Shown piece by piece: positions 1-7,060 of a stretch of DNA of 32,115 nt. The notes under the pieces are model-generated. The model was not told the origin of the DNA. It saw nothing but the letters and a program-made list of their open reading frames with translations, and made no database searches. The DNA comes from Fibrobacteria bacterium GUT307 (GTDB lineage: Bacteria > Fibrobacterota > Fibrobacteria > Fibrobacterales > Fibrobacteraceae). The translations under genes and the position numbers were made by a program. The first letter of the stretch is position 1, and each line of letters starts with the position of its first letter. The stretch lies in contig LIUI01000134.1 of the NCBI GenBank assembly GCA_001462235.1, positions 19,568-51,682 on the forward strand, written 5' to 3'.

Positions 1-275
1 AAATGGTCTTGCTTGGAAATTTGCACCTCTATAATGAACCTGTTTCCAATGCTGTCCGTGCAATGCAGGTCAAATACTGCCGCTCTTTGCTTTCTTGTTT
101 TGTTTATTTGCTCATTTGGCAGCAGAAATACATCCACAATCTTTGCCTGCAGATGCTTTCTGAGGAAAGCCTCTATCAAGGCAATGAGCAAATCTTTGTG
201 TTGCTCCGCGGCAAAGACTTTTTTGAAAGTAAAGTCAATGAAGAGCGGAGCGAATCTTGTCGCAGTAATGGGCAT
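1..275 (-). CDS. PD-(D/E)XK nuclease family transposase (Rpn-like), 3' part cut by window edge
   Basis: The 91 codons present begin MPITATRFAPLFIDFTFKKV and continue through the family's conserved FAAEQHKDLLIALIEAF segment. They reach the nuclease core, where FDLHC and then FIIEVQ supply the Asp and the E-x-Q of the PD-(D/E)XK active site. Family members are usually about 300 residues, so about two thirds lies outside the window. Related Rpn proteins are DNA endonucleases linked to recombination and duplicate readily within genomes. The start ATG (275-273) follows a GGAG about 7 bases upstream, and a TATCTTTG box (311-304) fits the TAnnTTTG promoter type. The first 109 coding bases are identical to the broken copy ending at 1864. 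The family call is from recognised motifs; nothing shows that this copy is active. Confidence 0.8.
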   Translation of the reverse strand, partial: MPITATRFAPLFIDFTFKKVFAAEQHKDLLIALIEAFLRKHLQAKIVDVFLLPNEQINKTRKQRAAVFDLHCTDSIGNRFIIEVQISKQDH

Positions 276-343
276 AAAGGCTCCGGGGCGACGTGAAAGG
301 AATCAAAGATATATTCCCCAAAGTTAGGTGGTAAGGTAGAAAA
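167..343. repeat. 177-bp direct repeat, copy 1 (5' end and upstream region of transposase gene)
   Basis: It matches 1756-1932 with three mismatches, at 309, 320 and 329. All three lie in the untranslated part; the 109 coding bases are identical. One mismatch falls on a free position of the TAnnTTTG box (TATCTTTG here, TACCTTTG in copy 2), so the box survives in both copies. The near identity indicates recent duplication or gene conversion. Confidence 0.95.
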
Positions 344-360
344 TAATTCCTAATAATCCC

Positions 361-389
361 TTGACAAGCCCTTTTTATTTTTCTACATT
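361..389 (+). promoter_or_regulatory. Promoter, TTGACA - 17 bp - TACATTTG
   Basis: TTGACA at 361-366 is followed by a 17-bp T-rich spacer and TACATT at 384-389, extended to TACATTTG. This is the most complete promoter in the window and satisfies both the sigma-70 -35/-10 pattern and the TAnnTTTG element of Bacteroidota promoters. Transcription would begin near 396-397, at an ATG. It probably drives the FISUMP lipoprotein at 622 through a leader of about 225 bases. Confidence 0.75.
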
Positions 390-396
390 TGTGTTC

Positions 397-465
397 ATGA
401 TGTTATACAACGCCCCCAATACGGCAATCGGAGCTTTCAGTGCAGGCCAAGCCTTGCACCCGTAA
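397..465 (+). CDS. Possible leaderless 22-residue small ORF
   Basis: An ATG sits 7 bases after the TACATT box, at the predicted transcription start, and opens a 22-codon frame beginning MMLYNAPNTAIG and ending TAA at 463-465. The spacing matches that seen at real genes here (outer-membrane protein, gyrB, carB). It may be a leader peptide for the downstream lipoprotein, the remnant of a displaced gene, or chance. No family is recognised. The rest of 276-621 shows only the promoter, this frame and the ribosome-binding site before 622. Confidence 0.25.
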   Translation: MMLYNAPNTAIGAFSAGQALHP

Positions 466-621
466 CCGAAATGCTGGAAATGTCATCAAAACAAGTATAT
501 ATGCATTCAGATTTTCCCCATATTTAAGCCCATTTAGCCCAGAAAATGACAAGAAATTTGCAAAAGAATTGCAATTCTATGAGAAATTAGTTACAAATTC
601 CCCTAAGAACGGAGGTTTACT

Positions 622-1293
622 ATGAAAACTAAAGGTTTTCTATTGGCGGTTGCTTTTGCAGCTATGGCGTTCACATTTTCTTGCTCCTCGGATGATGGAG
701 AAAGCAGCGGCGGTTCTTCGCCAAGTGGTGGTGGTGGCGGTTCCTTTGCAACCGTAACTATCGGCACCCAAACGTGGATGAAGCAGAATTTGAATTCCGA
801 TGTGCCCGGCAGCAAATGCTATGGCGACGACCCTGCCAACTGTGCAAAATACGGCCGCTTGTACGACTGGGCTACAGCCATGGGCCTTCCGTCAAGCTGC
901 AACTCAAGTAGTTGCTCAAGCTCAATACAACCGAAGCATCGCGGTATTTGCCCATCTGGTTGGCATATTCCGAGTGATGATGACTGGGATGCATTGATGA
1001 CTGCTGTTGGTGGTAGTAGTACTGCGGGAACTAAATTGAAGTCAGCGACAGGCTGGAATACCGGTAGCGGTTATAAACCTGGCACGGACAACTACGGCTT
1101 TTCTGCTTTGCCGGGCGGCCTCGGCAGCTCGGCTGGCGGTTTCCTCGATGTTGGCGACGGCGGCTACTGGTGGAGCGCTAGCGAGTACAATAGCATCAAC
1201 GCCAAGCTCATGTATATGCACAACAACGGCAACACGGGCTACAACGTCAGCAACAAGGACAGCTTCTATAGTGTTCGTTGTCTCCAAGACTAA
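622..1293 (+). CDS. FISUMP-domain lipoprotein
   Basis: This 223-residue protein starts with a lipoprotein signal peptide: a basic start, a hydrophobic stretch and Cys21 after TFS. A Ser/Gly linker (about 22-42) leads into a domain at about 44-223 that matches the Fibrobacter succinogenes major paralogous domain. Diagnostic pieces are IGTQTWMKQNLN, SKCYGDDPANCAKYGRLYDW, CPSGWHIPSDDDWDALM, YGFSALPGG, GYWWSASE and a final SVRCLQD. The domain occurs in large surface-exposed paralogue families in Fibrobacter and its exact role is unknown. The paired cysteines suggest disulfides outside the cytoplasm. The start is fixed by CGGAGG about 8 bases upstream of ATG, an unusually good Shine-Dalgarno for this window. 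It is the main taxonomic marker here. Confidence 0.9.
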   Translation: MKTKGFLLAVAFAAMAFTFSCSSDDGESSGGSSPSGGGGGSFATVTIGTQTWMKQNLNSDVPGSKCYGDDPANCAKYGRLYDWATAMGLPSSCNSSSCSSSIQPKHRGICPSGWHIPSDDDWDALMTAVGGSSTAGTKLKSATGWNTGSGYKPGTDNYGFSALPGGLGSSAGGFLDVGDGGYWWSASEYNSINAKLMYMHNNGNTGYNVSNKDSFYSVRCLQD

Positions 1294-1306
1294 GCGGTTG
1301 GGGAAG

Positions 1307-1341
1307 CAGCAGGGGGCGTTGCATGCAACGCCATACTGCTG
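1307..1341. other. Palindrome downstream of the FISUMP gene
   Basis: GGCGTTGCATGCAACGCC (1315-1332) is a perfect 18-bp palindrome. It is flanked by CAGCAG (1307-1312) and CTGCTG (1336-1341), which extend the stem across a small mismatch. It lies 13 bases after the FISUMP stop codon. No U-tract follows directly, so it is not a classical intrinsic terminator; it could be an RNA 3'-end stem, a protein-binding site or a recombination site. Confidence 0.6.
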
Positions 1342-1363
1342 GCTTCATGTGGCAAAATATGGC

Positions 1364-1864
1364 TTAATTTTTCAAGCCAAACTTCCGCTTAGCCTCGACT
1401 AGAGGTACACCAGATTCCCAAAGGGCGAATAGCTCTTTGCTGGTCTTTTTCCTACATTCACTCCAGCTCTCTTTCTTGGCATACTCAATGGTATTATTGT
1501 AGTCATTCAAATACTTCATATTAGCCTCATAGTCGCGAAGTTCACTATCAGAAAAATTAGAAATTTTTGCAATCTCAAATACAGGTCTAAACAGCTTATT
1601 GTTAAATCGTGGTGGAATTTTACTCAGCTTGTGCAGGTTCTTGAACAAATAGAGCCACAGGTCGCTGGTAGATTTGCATTGCTCCAAAGACTTTTTGAAC
1701 CTTGGAAGGATTGCAAGAGCTATGTGAATGTGGTGATAGCGTTTACCGGGATGCTAAGCCTCTATCAAGGCAATGAGCAAATCTTTGTGTTGCTCCGCGG
1801 CAAAGACTTTTTTGAAAGTAAAGTCAATGAAGAGCGGAGCGAATCTTGTCGCAGTAATGGGCAT
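1364..1864 (-). pseudogene. PD-(D/E)XK transposase pseudogene with internal deletion
   Basis: The N-terminal 36 codons (1864-1757) are identical to the intact copy at 275 and stop at TAG (1756-1754). Directly after it, in the same frame, come HPGKRYHHIHIALAILPRFKKS and the C-terminal part of the same family through 1364. In intact members the nuclease core and following region lie between these parts, so roughly 100 or more codons are missing, including the catalytic D and E-x-Q. The stop falls exactly at the junction and both sides share a frame, indicating one deletion event with little later decay. The C-terminal 107 codons could be read from an internal ATG at 1687 but would lack the catalytic core. 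Confidence 0.85.
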
Positions 1865-1932
1865 AAAGGCTCCGGGGCGACGTGAAAGGAATCAAAGGTA
1901 TATTCCCCGAAGTTAGGAGGTAAGGTAGAAAA
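1756..1932. repeat. 177-bp direct repeat, copy 2
   Basis: Second copy of the repeat at 167-343, covering the start codon region and about 68 bp upstream of the broken transposase gene. Beyond both ends the sequences differ completely, so the duplicated unit has sharp borders. The inner border coincides with the deletion junction of the pseudogene. Confidence 0.95.
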
Positions 1933-1967
1933 AATCATGGGGTAACTAACTGGGGGCTTTAAACCAA

Positions 1968-3137
1968 TCAATGCACGCTTACAAGTTTAGGCACGGTCAT
2001 GGTTATGCCGTTTGCTTCAAATAAATCTCTTATGTTTTTGTTTAATTCCGAGAATATGCGGGGCTGGTTTTCCGGTTCGTTTGTGTAAATGTTGAGTTCC
2101 ATATCTGAGGCGTCGTTGCCTAGGTTTTTTACAAGAACAAAGGGGGCGGGGTGCTCTAAAACGCCTTCTGTTTTGCTAGCGGCTTCGGTTATAAGGTTAA
2201 CTGCTTGGCGCCACGGAACGTCATAACAAACGCTTACAGGCATGTAAATTATAACTCCGTGCTTCTCGTCTCCGGATGTGCTGTAATTCACAACATTTGA
2301 AGAGAGCAAGGTGCCGTTGGGAACGGTTACAATTTCTTTTTTGTTTGTTTGTATGCGAACCGCAAAAGGAGTTTTTTCCACAACATCGCCAATAACCTCG
2401 CCAACCTTCACACGGTCCCCTAGTTTAAAAGAACGCATATATGTAAGCACCAAACCTGCCACTACATTGGAAATGACGGTTGTAGAGCCAAGAGAAAGCA
2501 GAATGCCCAAAAATACCGAAACACCTCTGAATGCCGTACTTTCTGAATCCGGCAAAAGCGGGAATATAAGAATTACCATAAAGGCATAAGCCAAAAATCT
2601 AATTAGGTTAAAAGTTGCAGGTGCCCAGTCCGGATAAAAACCGTGAATAACCAGCCGCTTTTCCTCTATCTCCTTCATCACAATTTTTGCGAATTTTATT
2701 AAATAGCGGGTTATAACCACCACCACCACTATACGCAACAAATTTGGGATATACGCAATACAGCTTTGTATAATTGATAAAAACGGGTCTAGCAGGCCGT
2801 GAAAAAGAGCAAGCGCGAAATTCCTTGTGCCGGGATAAATGCCAAACAGCAAAGTAACAGATATGTAAAGAGAAATCAATAAAATGCCATACATTGACAC
2901 ACGGGAAATAAAGAAGCATATATGCAAAAGGCGTGCTGGGGTTAGCAGCATATAATTGCGAAATTTTATTCCGCTAAAATTATTGTGGCTTTTATTCAGT
3001 ATAAATGGATTTATGATTTTTTTAAACAATCTTAAAACCATCTTGTAAATTATTACTTGCCCGGCAACAACTGCCAGCGATAGCCCAACCATGCGAGAAA
3101 TTTCTGCCCAGTCAATTTCTTTTAAGTATTCCAGCAC
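1968..3137 (-). CDS. MscS-family mechanosensitive ion channel
   Basis: This 389-residue protein is longer than E. coli MscS (286) because of additional N-terminal membrane segments (about 15-40, 60-90, 110-135, 180-200). The pore-lining helix and start of the beta domain are recognisable: LGSTTVISNVVAGLVLTYM, then FKLGDRVKVGEVIGDV, VRIQTNKKEIVTVPN and GTLLSSNVVNYS. Such channels open under membrane tension and release solutes during hypo-osmotic shock. The start is a GTG at 3137, preceded by GGAG five bases upstream, and overlaps the end of dxr by 16 bases. It is the last gene of the nuoJ-nuoK-dxr-mscS run. Which MscS subgroup it belongs to is not resolved. Confidence 0.88.
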   Translation of the reverse strand: MLEYLKEIDWAEISRMVGLSLAVVAGQVIIYKMVLRLFKKIINPFILNKSHNNFSGIKFRNYMLLTPARLLHICFFISRVSMYGILLISLYISVTLLFGIYPGTRNFALALFHGLLDPFLSIIQSCIAYIPNLLRIVVVVVITRYLIKFAKIVMKEIEEKRLVIHGFYPDWAPATFNLIRFLAYAFMVILIFPLLPDSESTAFRGVSVFLGILLSLGSTTVISNVVAGLVLTYMRSFKLGDRVKVGEVIGDVVEKTPFAVRIQTNKKEIVTVPNGTLLSSNVVNYSTSGDEKHGVIIYMPVSVCYDVPWRQAVNLITEAASKTEGVLEHPAPFVLVKNLGNDASDMELNIYTNEPENQPRIFSELNKNIRDLFEANGITMTVPKLVSVH

Positions 3138-4288
3138 TTTTTCTCCACAAATTTTTTAGCCTCTTCCCTTGCTGAGAAATCTACAAAAAGAATTTTCTCT
3201 AAATTTAATTCGCCGTGCTGTTCTTCAATTTTTGCCAAGCAATGCTCAATGCCGTGCGGTATGTCTAAGAAAGAAATTTTTTCTTGGATAAAAGCATTGA
3301 CTAAAATTTCGTTTGCCGCATTCAGAACGGCCGTTCTTGTGCCACCCGCTTTGCCAGCCTTGTAAGCAAGAGAAAGGCAGGGGAATTTTTTGAAATCAGG
3401 TTCATAAAAAGTTAAATTTTGAATTTCCGGCAGGCTAATTCGCTTTGTTTCCAAAAATAAACGCTCCGGGAAAGTCATTGCGCAAAGAATGGGTATTCTC
3501 ATATCCGGTGCACCGAGCTGTGCCATTAAACTCCCGTCTCTGAACTGCACAAGCGAATGAACAATGCTTTGCGGATGGATTGCAACTTTTATTTGCTCGT
3601 AAGGAATATCAAAAAGAAAATGCGCTTCTATTACTTCCAAACCCTTGTTCATCATTGATGCGGAATCAATTGTGATTTTTTTGCCCATGCTCCACACGGG
3701 ATGGTTAAGTGCATCTTTAAGCGTTATTTGCGAAAATTTTTCTGCCGGCAATTCCCTAAAGGGGCCGCCGCTTGCTGTGATTAGCAAATTCTCAACTTCT
3801 TCTGTGCCACGCCCTGCAAGGCATTGGAAAATTGCATTGTGCTCGCTATCCACAGGGGTAATTTTTGCCGCAGGATTTTTTTTAAGAGCCTCTTTTATTA
3901 TAGCTCCCGCCATTACAAGGGTTTCTTTATTTGCAAGGGCTATTTTTTTGCCGCATTCTATAGCCTTTAATGTAGGCTCGCAACCAACCGAACCTGTTAA
4001 ACCGTTGAGCACCAAATCGCATTCAGAAACCAGTTCCAGCAAACCATCCATGCCGGCCAAAACATTTTTCCCCGTTATTTTTTGCAGTTCCAAAGCGGAA
4101 TTTTTATCAAAAAGAGCGAGTTTGGCATTGGGGTGTTCCCTGGATATTTCTGCCATTTTTTGCACATTGCTATGCGCTGCCGCAGAGTGCAAGGAAAAAC
4201 GTCTATTGTGCTGCCTGATTACATCAAGAGCAGAACATCCAATGGAACCCGTAGCTCCTAGTAAACAAAGGGATTCCGGCTCACACAT
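3122..4288 (-). CDS. dxr: 1-deoxy-D-xylulose 5-phosphate reductoisomerase
   Basis: The 388-residue product converts DXP to 2-C-methyl-D-erythritol 4-phosphate with NADPH, the committed step of the MEP isoprenoid pathway. The N-terminal nucleotide-binding motif is LLGATGSIGCSALDVI. The metal and substrate residues lie in VDSEHNAIFQCL and in SGGPFRELP, and the flexible loop region is present as HPVWSMGKKITIDSASMMNKGLEVIEAHFLF (quoted in part: SASMMNKGLEVIEA). Length is normal for the family. The ATG overlaps the end of nuoK by 8 bases, so translation is probably coupled. No break or missing key residue is seen. Confidence 0.95.
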   Translation of the reverse strand: MCEPESLCLLGATGSIGCSALDVIRQHNRRFSLHSAAAHSNVQKMAEISREHPNAKLALFDKNSALELQKITGKNVLAGMDGLLELVSECDLVLNGLTGSVGCEPTLKAIECGKKIALANKETLVMAGAIIKEALKKNPAAKITPVDSEHNAIFQCLAGRGTEEVENLLITASGGPFRELPAEKFSQITLKDALNHPVWSMGKKITIDSASMMNKGLEVIEAHFLFDIPYEQIKVAIHPQSIVHSLVQFRDGSLMAQLGAPDMRIPILCAMTFPERLFLETKRISLPEIQNLTFYEPDFKKFPCLSLAYKAGKAGGTRTAVLNAANEILVNAFIQEKISFLDIPHGIEHCLAKIEEQHGELNLEKILFVDFSAREEAKKFVEKKCWNT

Positions 4289-4595
4289 CTGGGTCGCGAA
4301 GTTCGGTTAGCCTATCTACATCTAAATGCCAATGCCTGCGGTAAACTGTTATGGCTAAAGCAAGCGCGATTGCCATTTCGCAGGCGGTGATGGCTATTAC
4401 AAATAAACTGAAAATTGCTCCCGCCGTGGCATCTATTGCCTTGAAATGCGCAAAAGCGATAAAATTTATATTCGCCGCATTTAGCATCAATTCCATGCTT
4501 ATTAAAACTCCTATTGCATTACGGCGGGTTAAAATTCCGTAAATTCCTATTGCAAACAGCATAAAGGCAAACAATAAACAGGCTTGTAAAGTCAT
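4281..4595 (-). CDS. nuoK: NADH-quinone oxidoreductase subunit K
   Basis: This 104-residue protein has three hydrophobic helices and the NuoK signature GVLISMELMLNAANINF, which carries the conserved membrane Glu, plus a second acidic helix (AITACEMAIALALAI). It is part of the proton-pumping membrane arm of complex I and is homologous to MrpC-type antiporter subunits. The ATG overlaps nuoJ by 4 bases (ATGA). nuoL normally follows nuoK; here dxr does, so the remaining nuo genes must lie elsewhere or be absent. Confidence 0.93.
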   Translation of the reverse strand: MTLQACLLFAFMLFAIGIYGILTRRNAIGVLISMELMLNAANINFIAFAHFKAIDATAGAIFSLFVIAITACEMAIALALAITVYRRHWHLDVDRLTELRDPDV

Positions 4596-5131
4596 TTATC
4601 CTCCGCTTGTTTTTCTTCGTGAGATGTGTGGGCTATTGTGATTGCACCTACTAAGGAGATTAAAAGGAGCAAACTTATTGCCTCAAAAGGCAGCAAAAAA
4701 CCGTCTTCGTTTGGCGAAAGAAGGCGCTTGCCTATGGCAGAGAGAGTAGCATAATGTTCTGTTTCTGTTTGCAAGGTTGTGCCAATTTCTTTTAAGAGCG
4801 CTATTGCTAAAGCCGCAATAATTACGGAAAAAAATGCCGCCAAGAGTTTTCTGGGTAATCTTGTTTCAAGTGCTTTTTCTCCAAGGCGGCTTGTTAAAAG
4901 AATTGCAAATACCACAAAAACAACCACTCCGCCTATATAAACCATCACCTGAGCTACAGCCATAAACTCTGCAGAAAGCAAAAAGTAAAGAACCGCCGTG
5001 CCAAAAAATGCCCCGGAAAGAGCAACTGCGCTGTGCAAAACGTTCTTTGAAAGAACTGTGAGCAAGGAAGTAGCTACAGTAACAATGGCTGTTATGTAGA
5101 AAAGGATGTCTTTGAATGGAATTAAGTCCAT
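4592..5131 (-). CDS. nuoJ: NADH-quinone oxidoreductase subunit J
   Basis: The 179-residue protein has five predicted membrane helices and the NuoJ core AEFMAVAQVMVYIGGVVVFVVF. It is a membrane-arm subunit of complex I. The start was set at ATG 5131 rather than the frame's first ATG (5146): a TATATT box at 5143-5138 lies 6 bases before 5131, the same arrangement as at other genes here, and 5146 would lie inside the upstream gene and ahead of the predicted transcription start. The stop of the upstream glycosyltransferase ends one base before this ATG. No Shine-Dalgarno is visible. Confidence 0.88.
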   Translation of the reverse strand: MDLIPFKDILFYITAIVTVATSLLTVLSKNVLHSAVALSGAFFGTAVLYFLLSAEFMAVAQVMVYIGGVVVFVVFAILLTSRLGEKALETRLPRKLLAAFFSVIIAALAIALLKEIGTTLQTETEHYATLSAIGKRLLSPNEDGFLLPFEAISLLLLISLVGAITIAHTSHEEKQAEDK

Positions 5132-5132
5132 G

Positions 5133-6671
5133 CTAGGAATATACAAAATCGCTGCACAAGATAGTTTTAACCCTGTGTTTATATAGATGTTTTGCTAAAA
5201 TATGTTCCTTTGCATTCTTTATAATCTCGCTTTTAGCAGTTGAATTTTTCAGGTGAAATTTTGCAAGTTCCGCATATTCTTCGGGGGTATTGGCAGCACA
5301 AACGGCATCTTTGGGGAAGAGTTCAAATAAATCGCTTTGGGTATCGTTAATTACAAAACGCTCGCAAAGAGGAATGTCAAAAACTCTTTGATTTACTGCG
5401 CAAGGCATTTGGCAACTGGTTATGTTTATATGAATATCACTTTGCGAATAATGCAAACACAAACCCTTGCGATAGTCTATATCCGGCAAAGTTTTTATGC
5501 CATTGCCAAACATAGTTTTCCAACCCTGAGGGTCACCCGCAAACTGCAAACCCAAATCCAGCAATGGTTGCAAACACAAACGCCGTTTTTCGTTGCTCGC
5601 TAAATGAATGCAATAACTCGCAAACCATGCTTCATCCTTTGTATTGCCCGGCATTTGTTCCGCACTCATTTGTCCTGTGAGAATTTGGAATGCCGCATTT
5701 TGCGCAACGGGCAAAGCCTTTTCTTTATCGTATTGAACACGCTCCCAAATTTTATCTAAGAAATTTCCACCCATCGCAGAGCCGGTGAACATCAAACTAT
5801 AAAGCGGTTTTTTATTTTGCGGATAAAACAAATGCGAATCACCAGCAAGCGGTAGCCACTCCGCACCGGCAAATCCCTTATCTTTTAACCAAGGGATATA
5901 AGCCCGCTCCCAAGTCCACGCAAATATATTTTTGCATTGCGATTTACTCAGCAAACAAGCTATGGGGCGGGGGTCGTCCACAAACCATATATGCACCGGC
6001 ACAGAAAATCTGCGGCAAACATTCAGCAAAATCCCCTCGGAATCAATGCCCTTTGAATTTACGCAAAGAACAAGGCGAGGCGTGTTTTTTTGAAATTGCT
6101 CCATGAGATGCGATTCCAGCAGGGCAGGATTTTCGCTTTCTTGTGGGAGAGTTATGTATGGAAGGTCAAGGTCATTCAAGGCATTCAAAATTTCCTGCTG
6201 CAAAAAATGCGTGCCAAATGGCAGAGCTATGGGGGCAGGGGCGTTGTGCGCAACGTTCAAAATAGCCCGCAACGCACTTTCTGCCTCAGCTTCACAGTAC
6301 CTTGCAGCGGCAGGGTGGCGAATAACCGTTACCGTGTTGTTTTTTAGAATGCCTGCGAACAATGATAAATCTTCATTGAACAGCACCACCGGCAAACCTG
6401 TTAATTTTTCTTTTACAATTTCAAGGTTTTCTTGGAAGGCATCGCATAAAATAATAAGCCGAACCTTGCCCTGCGGCAACCGGCTCAAAAATTCCAGATG
6501 GTAACCAAGCCCTGTACCTAAGGCAAAAACAATGCCGGAAATATTTTGAGGCCTAAACCAAGCTTTCTCTTGCTCTGGCTTTATTGCGCTGTGCAAAAGG
6601 CGTTCAAAACCATTTCCGTAAATACGAGCACTCAAAACTCCTGACGAAGCCTTAAAATGCTCGCATCGCAT
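5133..6671 (-). CDS. CgeB-like glycosyltransferase
   Basis: The 512-residue soluble protein resembles the CgeB/DUF3880 group of glycosyltransferases. An N-terminal region (about 40-190) contains GIVFALGTGLGYHLEFL, like the MptE/DUF115 proteins that often modify flagellin. The middle part has IWFVDDPRPIACLLSKSQ and FAWTWERAYIPWLKDKGF. The C-terminal part has the CgeB-type nucleotide-sugar region (LHYSQSDIHINITSCQMP, then VFDIPLCERFVINDTQSDL). The ATG lies one base after the hpf stop, so the two genes are probably cotranscribed. Substrate is unknown; flagellin or another surface protein is possible because flagellar genes occur elsewhere in the window. Confidence 0.7.
   Translation of the reverse strand: MRCEHFKASSGVLSARIYGNGFERLLHSAIKPEQEKAWFRPQNISGIVFALGTGLGYHLEFLSRLPQGKVRLIILCDAFQENLEIVKEKLTGLPVVLFNEDLSLFAGILKNNTVTVIRHPAAARYCEAEAESALRAILNVAHNAPAPIALPFGTHFLQQEILNALNDLDLPYITLPQESENPALLESHLMEQFQKNTPRLVLCVNSKGIDSEGILLNVCRRFSVPVHIWFVDDPRPIACLLSKSQCKNIFAWTWERAYIPWLKDKGFAGAEWLPLAGDSHLFYPQNKKPLYSLMFTGSAMGGNFLDKIWERVQYDKEKALPVAQNAAFQILTGQMSAEQMPGNTKDEAWFASYCIHLASNEKRRLCLQPLLDLGLQFAGDPQGWKTMFGNGIKTLPDIDYRKGLCLHYSQSDIHINITSCQMPCAVNQRVFDIPLCERFVINDTQSDLFELFPKDAVCAANTPEEYAELAKFHLKNSTAKSEIIKNAKEHILAKHLYKHRVKTILCSDFVYS
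5138..5143 (-). promoter_or_regulatory. nuoJ promoter -10 box (TATATT), leaderless
   Basis: TATATT is preceded by GATTTTG and ends 6 bases before the nuoJ ATG at 5131. It lies inside the last codons of the upstream glycosyltransferase gene and would make nuoJ-nuoK-dxr-mscS a separate transcript. Confidence 0.6.
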
Positions 6672-6672
6672 T

Positions 6673-7023
6673 TTATTTCACTACTTCGGAAGTTGGAACG
6701 CCTTTATGGTCGCTTGTCTTTTCGTGGTACTTTGCTAATTGCACCCTTATTTTTGCAATAGCCGTATCCAGAGCCTTGCCAAAATTTTCTTCTTCTGCCG
6801 TGGCTACAAACTTGTTGCCTTTTACAGATGCGGTTATATCAACCTTGCGTTTAAGTTCAACACCATTCGCAATCTTAGAAATACCTTCTACCACCACCGC
6901 AAGATCGGTAATGGAATTGAAATAGCTTTCCAGTTTGCCTACTTCATCTTGGATTACAGCCTGAAATTTGGATGTTGGCTCATTCAGGTGCCTAACAGTA
7001 ACATTAATAGGAATATTGCTCAT
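6673..7023 (-). CDS. hpf: Ribosome hibernation-promoting factor (HPF/YfiA family)
   Basis: The 116-residue protein is a short-form HPF/RaiA-type factor, which binds the 30S subunit at the mRNA channel and silences or dimerises ribosomes in stationary phase. Recognisable parts are the opening INVTVRHLNEPT, the central VELKRKVDITASVKGNKFVATAEEENFGKALDTAI and the basic helix IRVQLAKYHEK. The long-form C-terminal dimerisation domain is absent. Its start is 8 bases after a TATATT box that faces the promoter of the outer-membrane protein gene at 7061, so the mRNA is probably leaderless. Confidence 0.92.
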   Translation of the reverse strand: MSNIPINVTVRHLNEPTSKFQAVIQDEVGKLESYFNSITDLAVVVEGISKIANGVELKRKVDITASVKGNKFVATAEEENFGKALDTAIAKIRVQLAKYHEKTSDHKGVPTSEVVK

Positions 7024-7031
7024 AGCGATGG

Positions 7032-7054
7032 AATATAGAAATTTTTTCTATATT
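7032..7054. promoter_or_regulatory. Divergent palindromic promoter for hpf and the outer-membrane protein
   Basis: The 23 bases are a palindrome of two 10-base arms, AATATAGAAA and TTTCTATATT, around TTT. The left arm supplies the minus-strand TATATT (7037-7032) 8 bases before the hpf ATG. The right arm supplies the plus-strand TATATTTG (box 7049-7054) 6 bases before the ATG at 7061. The whole intergenic region is only 37 bp. Confidence 0.8.
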
Positions 7055-7060
7055 TGCATC

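Noticed and set aside
1765-1971. 68-codon minus-strand frame over the transposase remnant
   Set aside because: It is an out-of-frame shadow; the correct frame reads MPITATRFAPLF from 1864.
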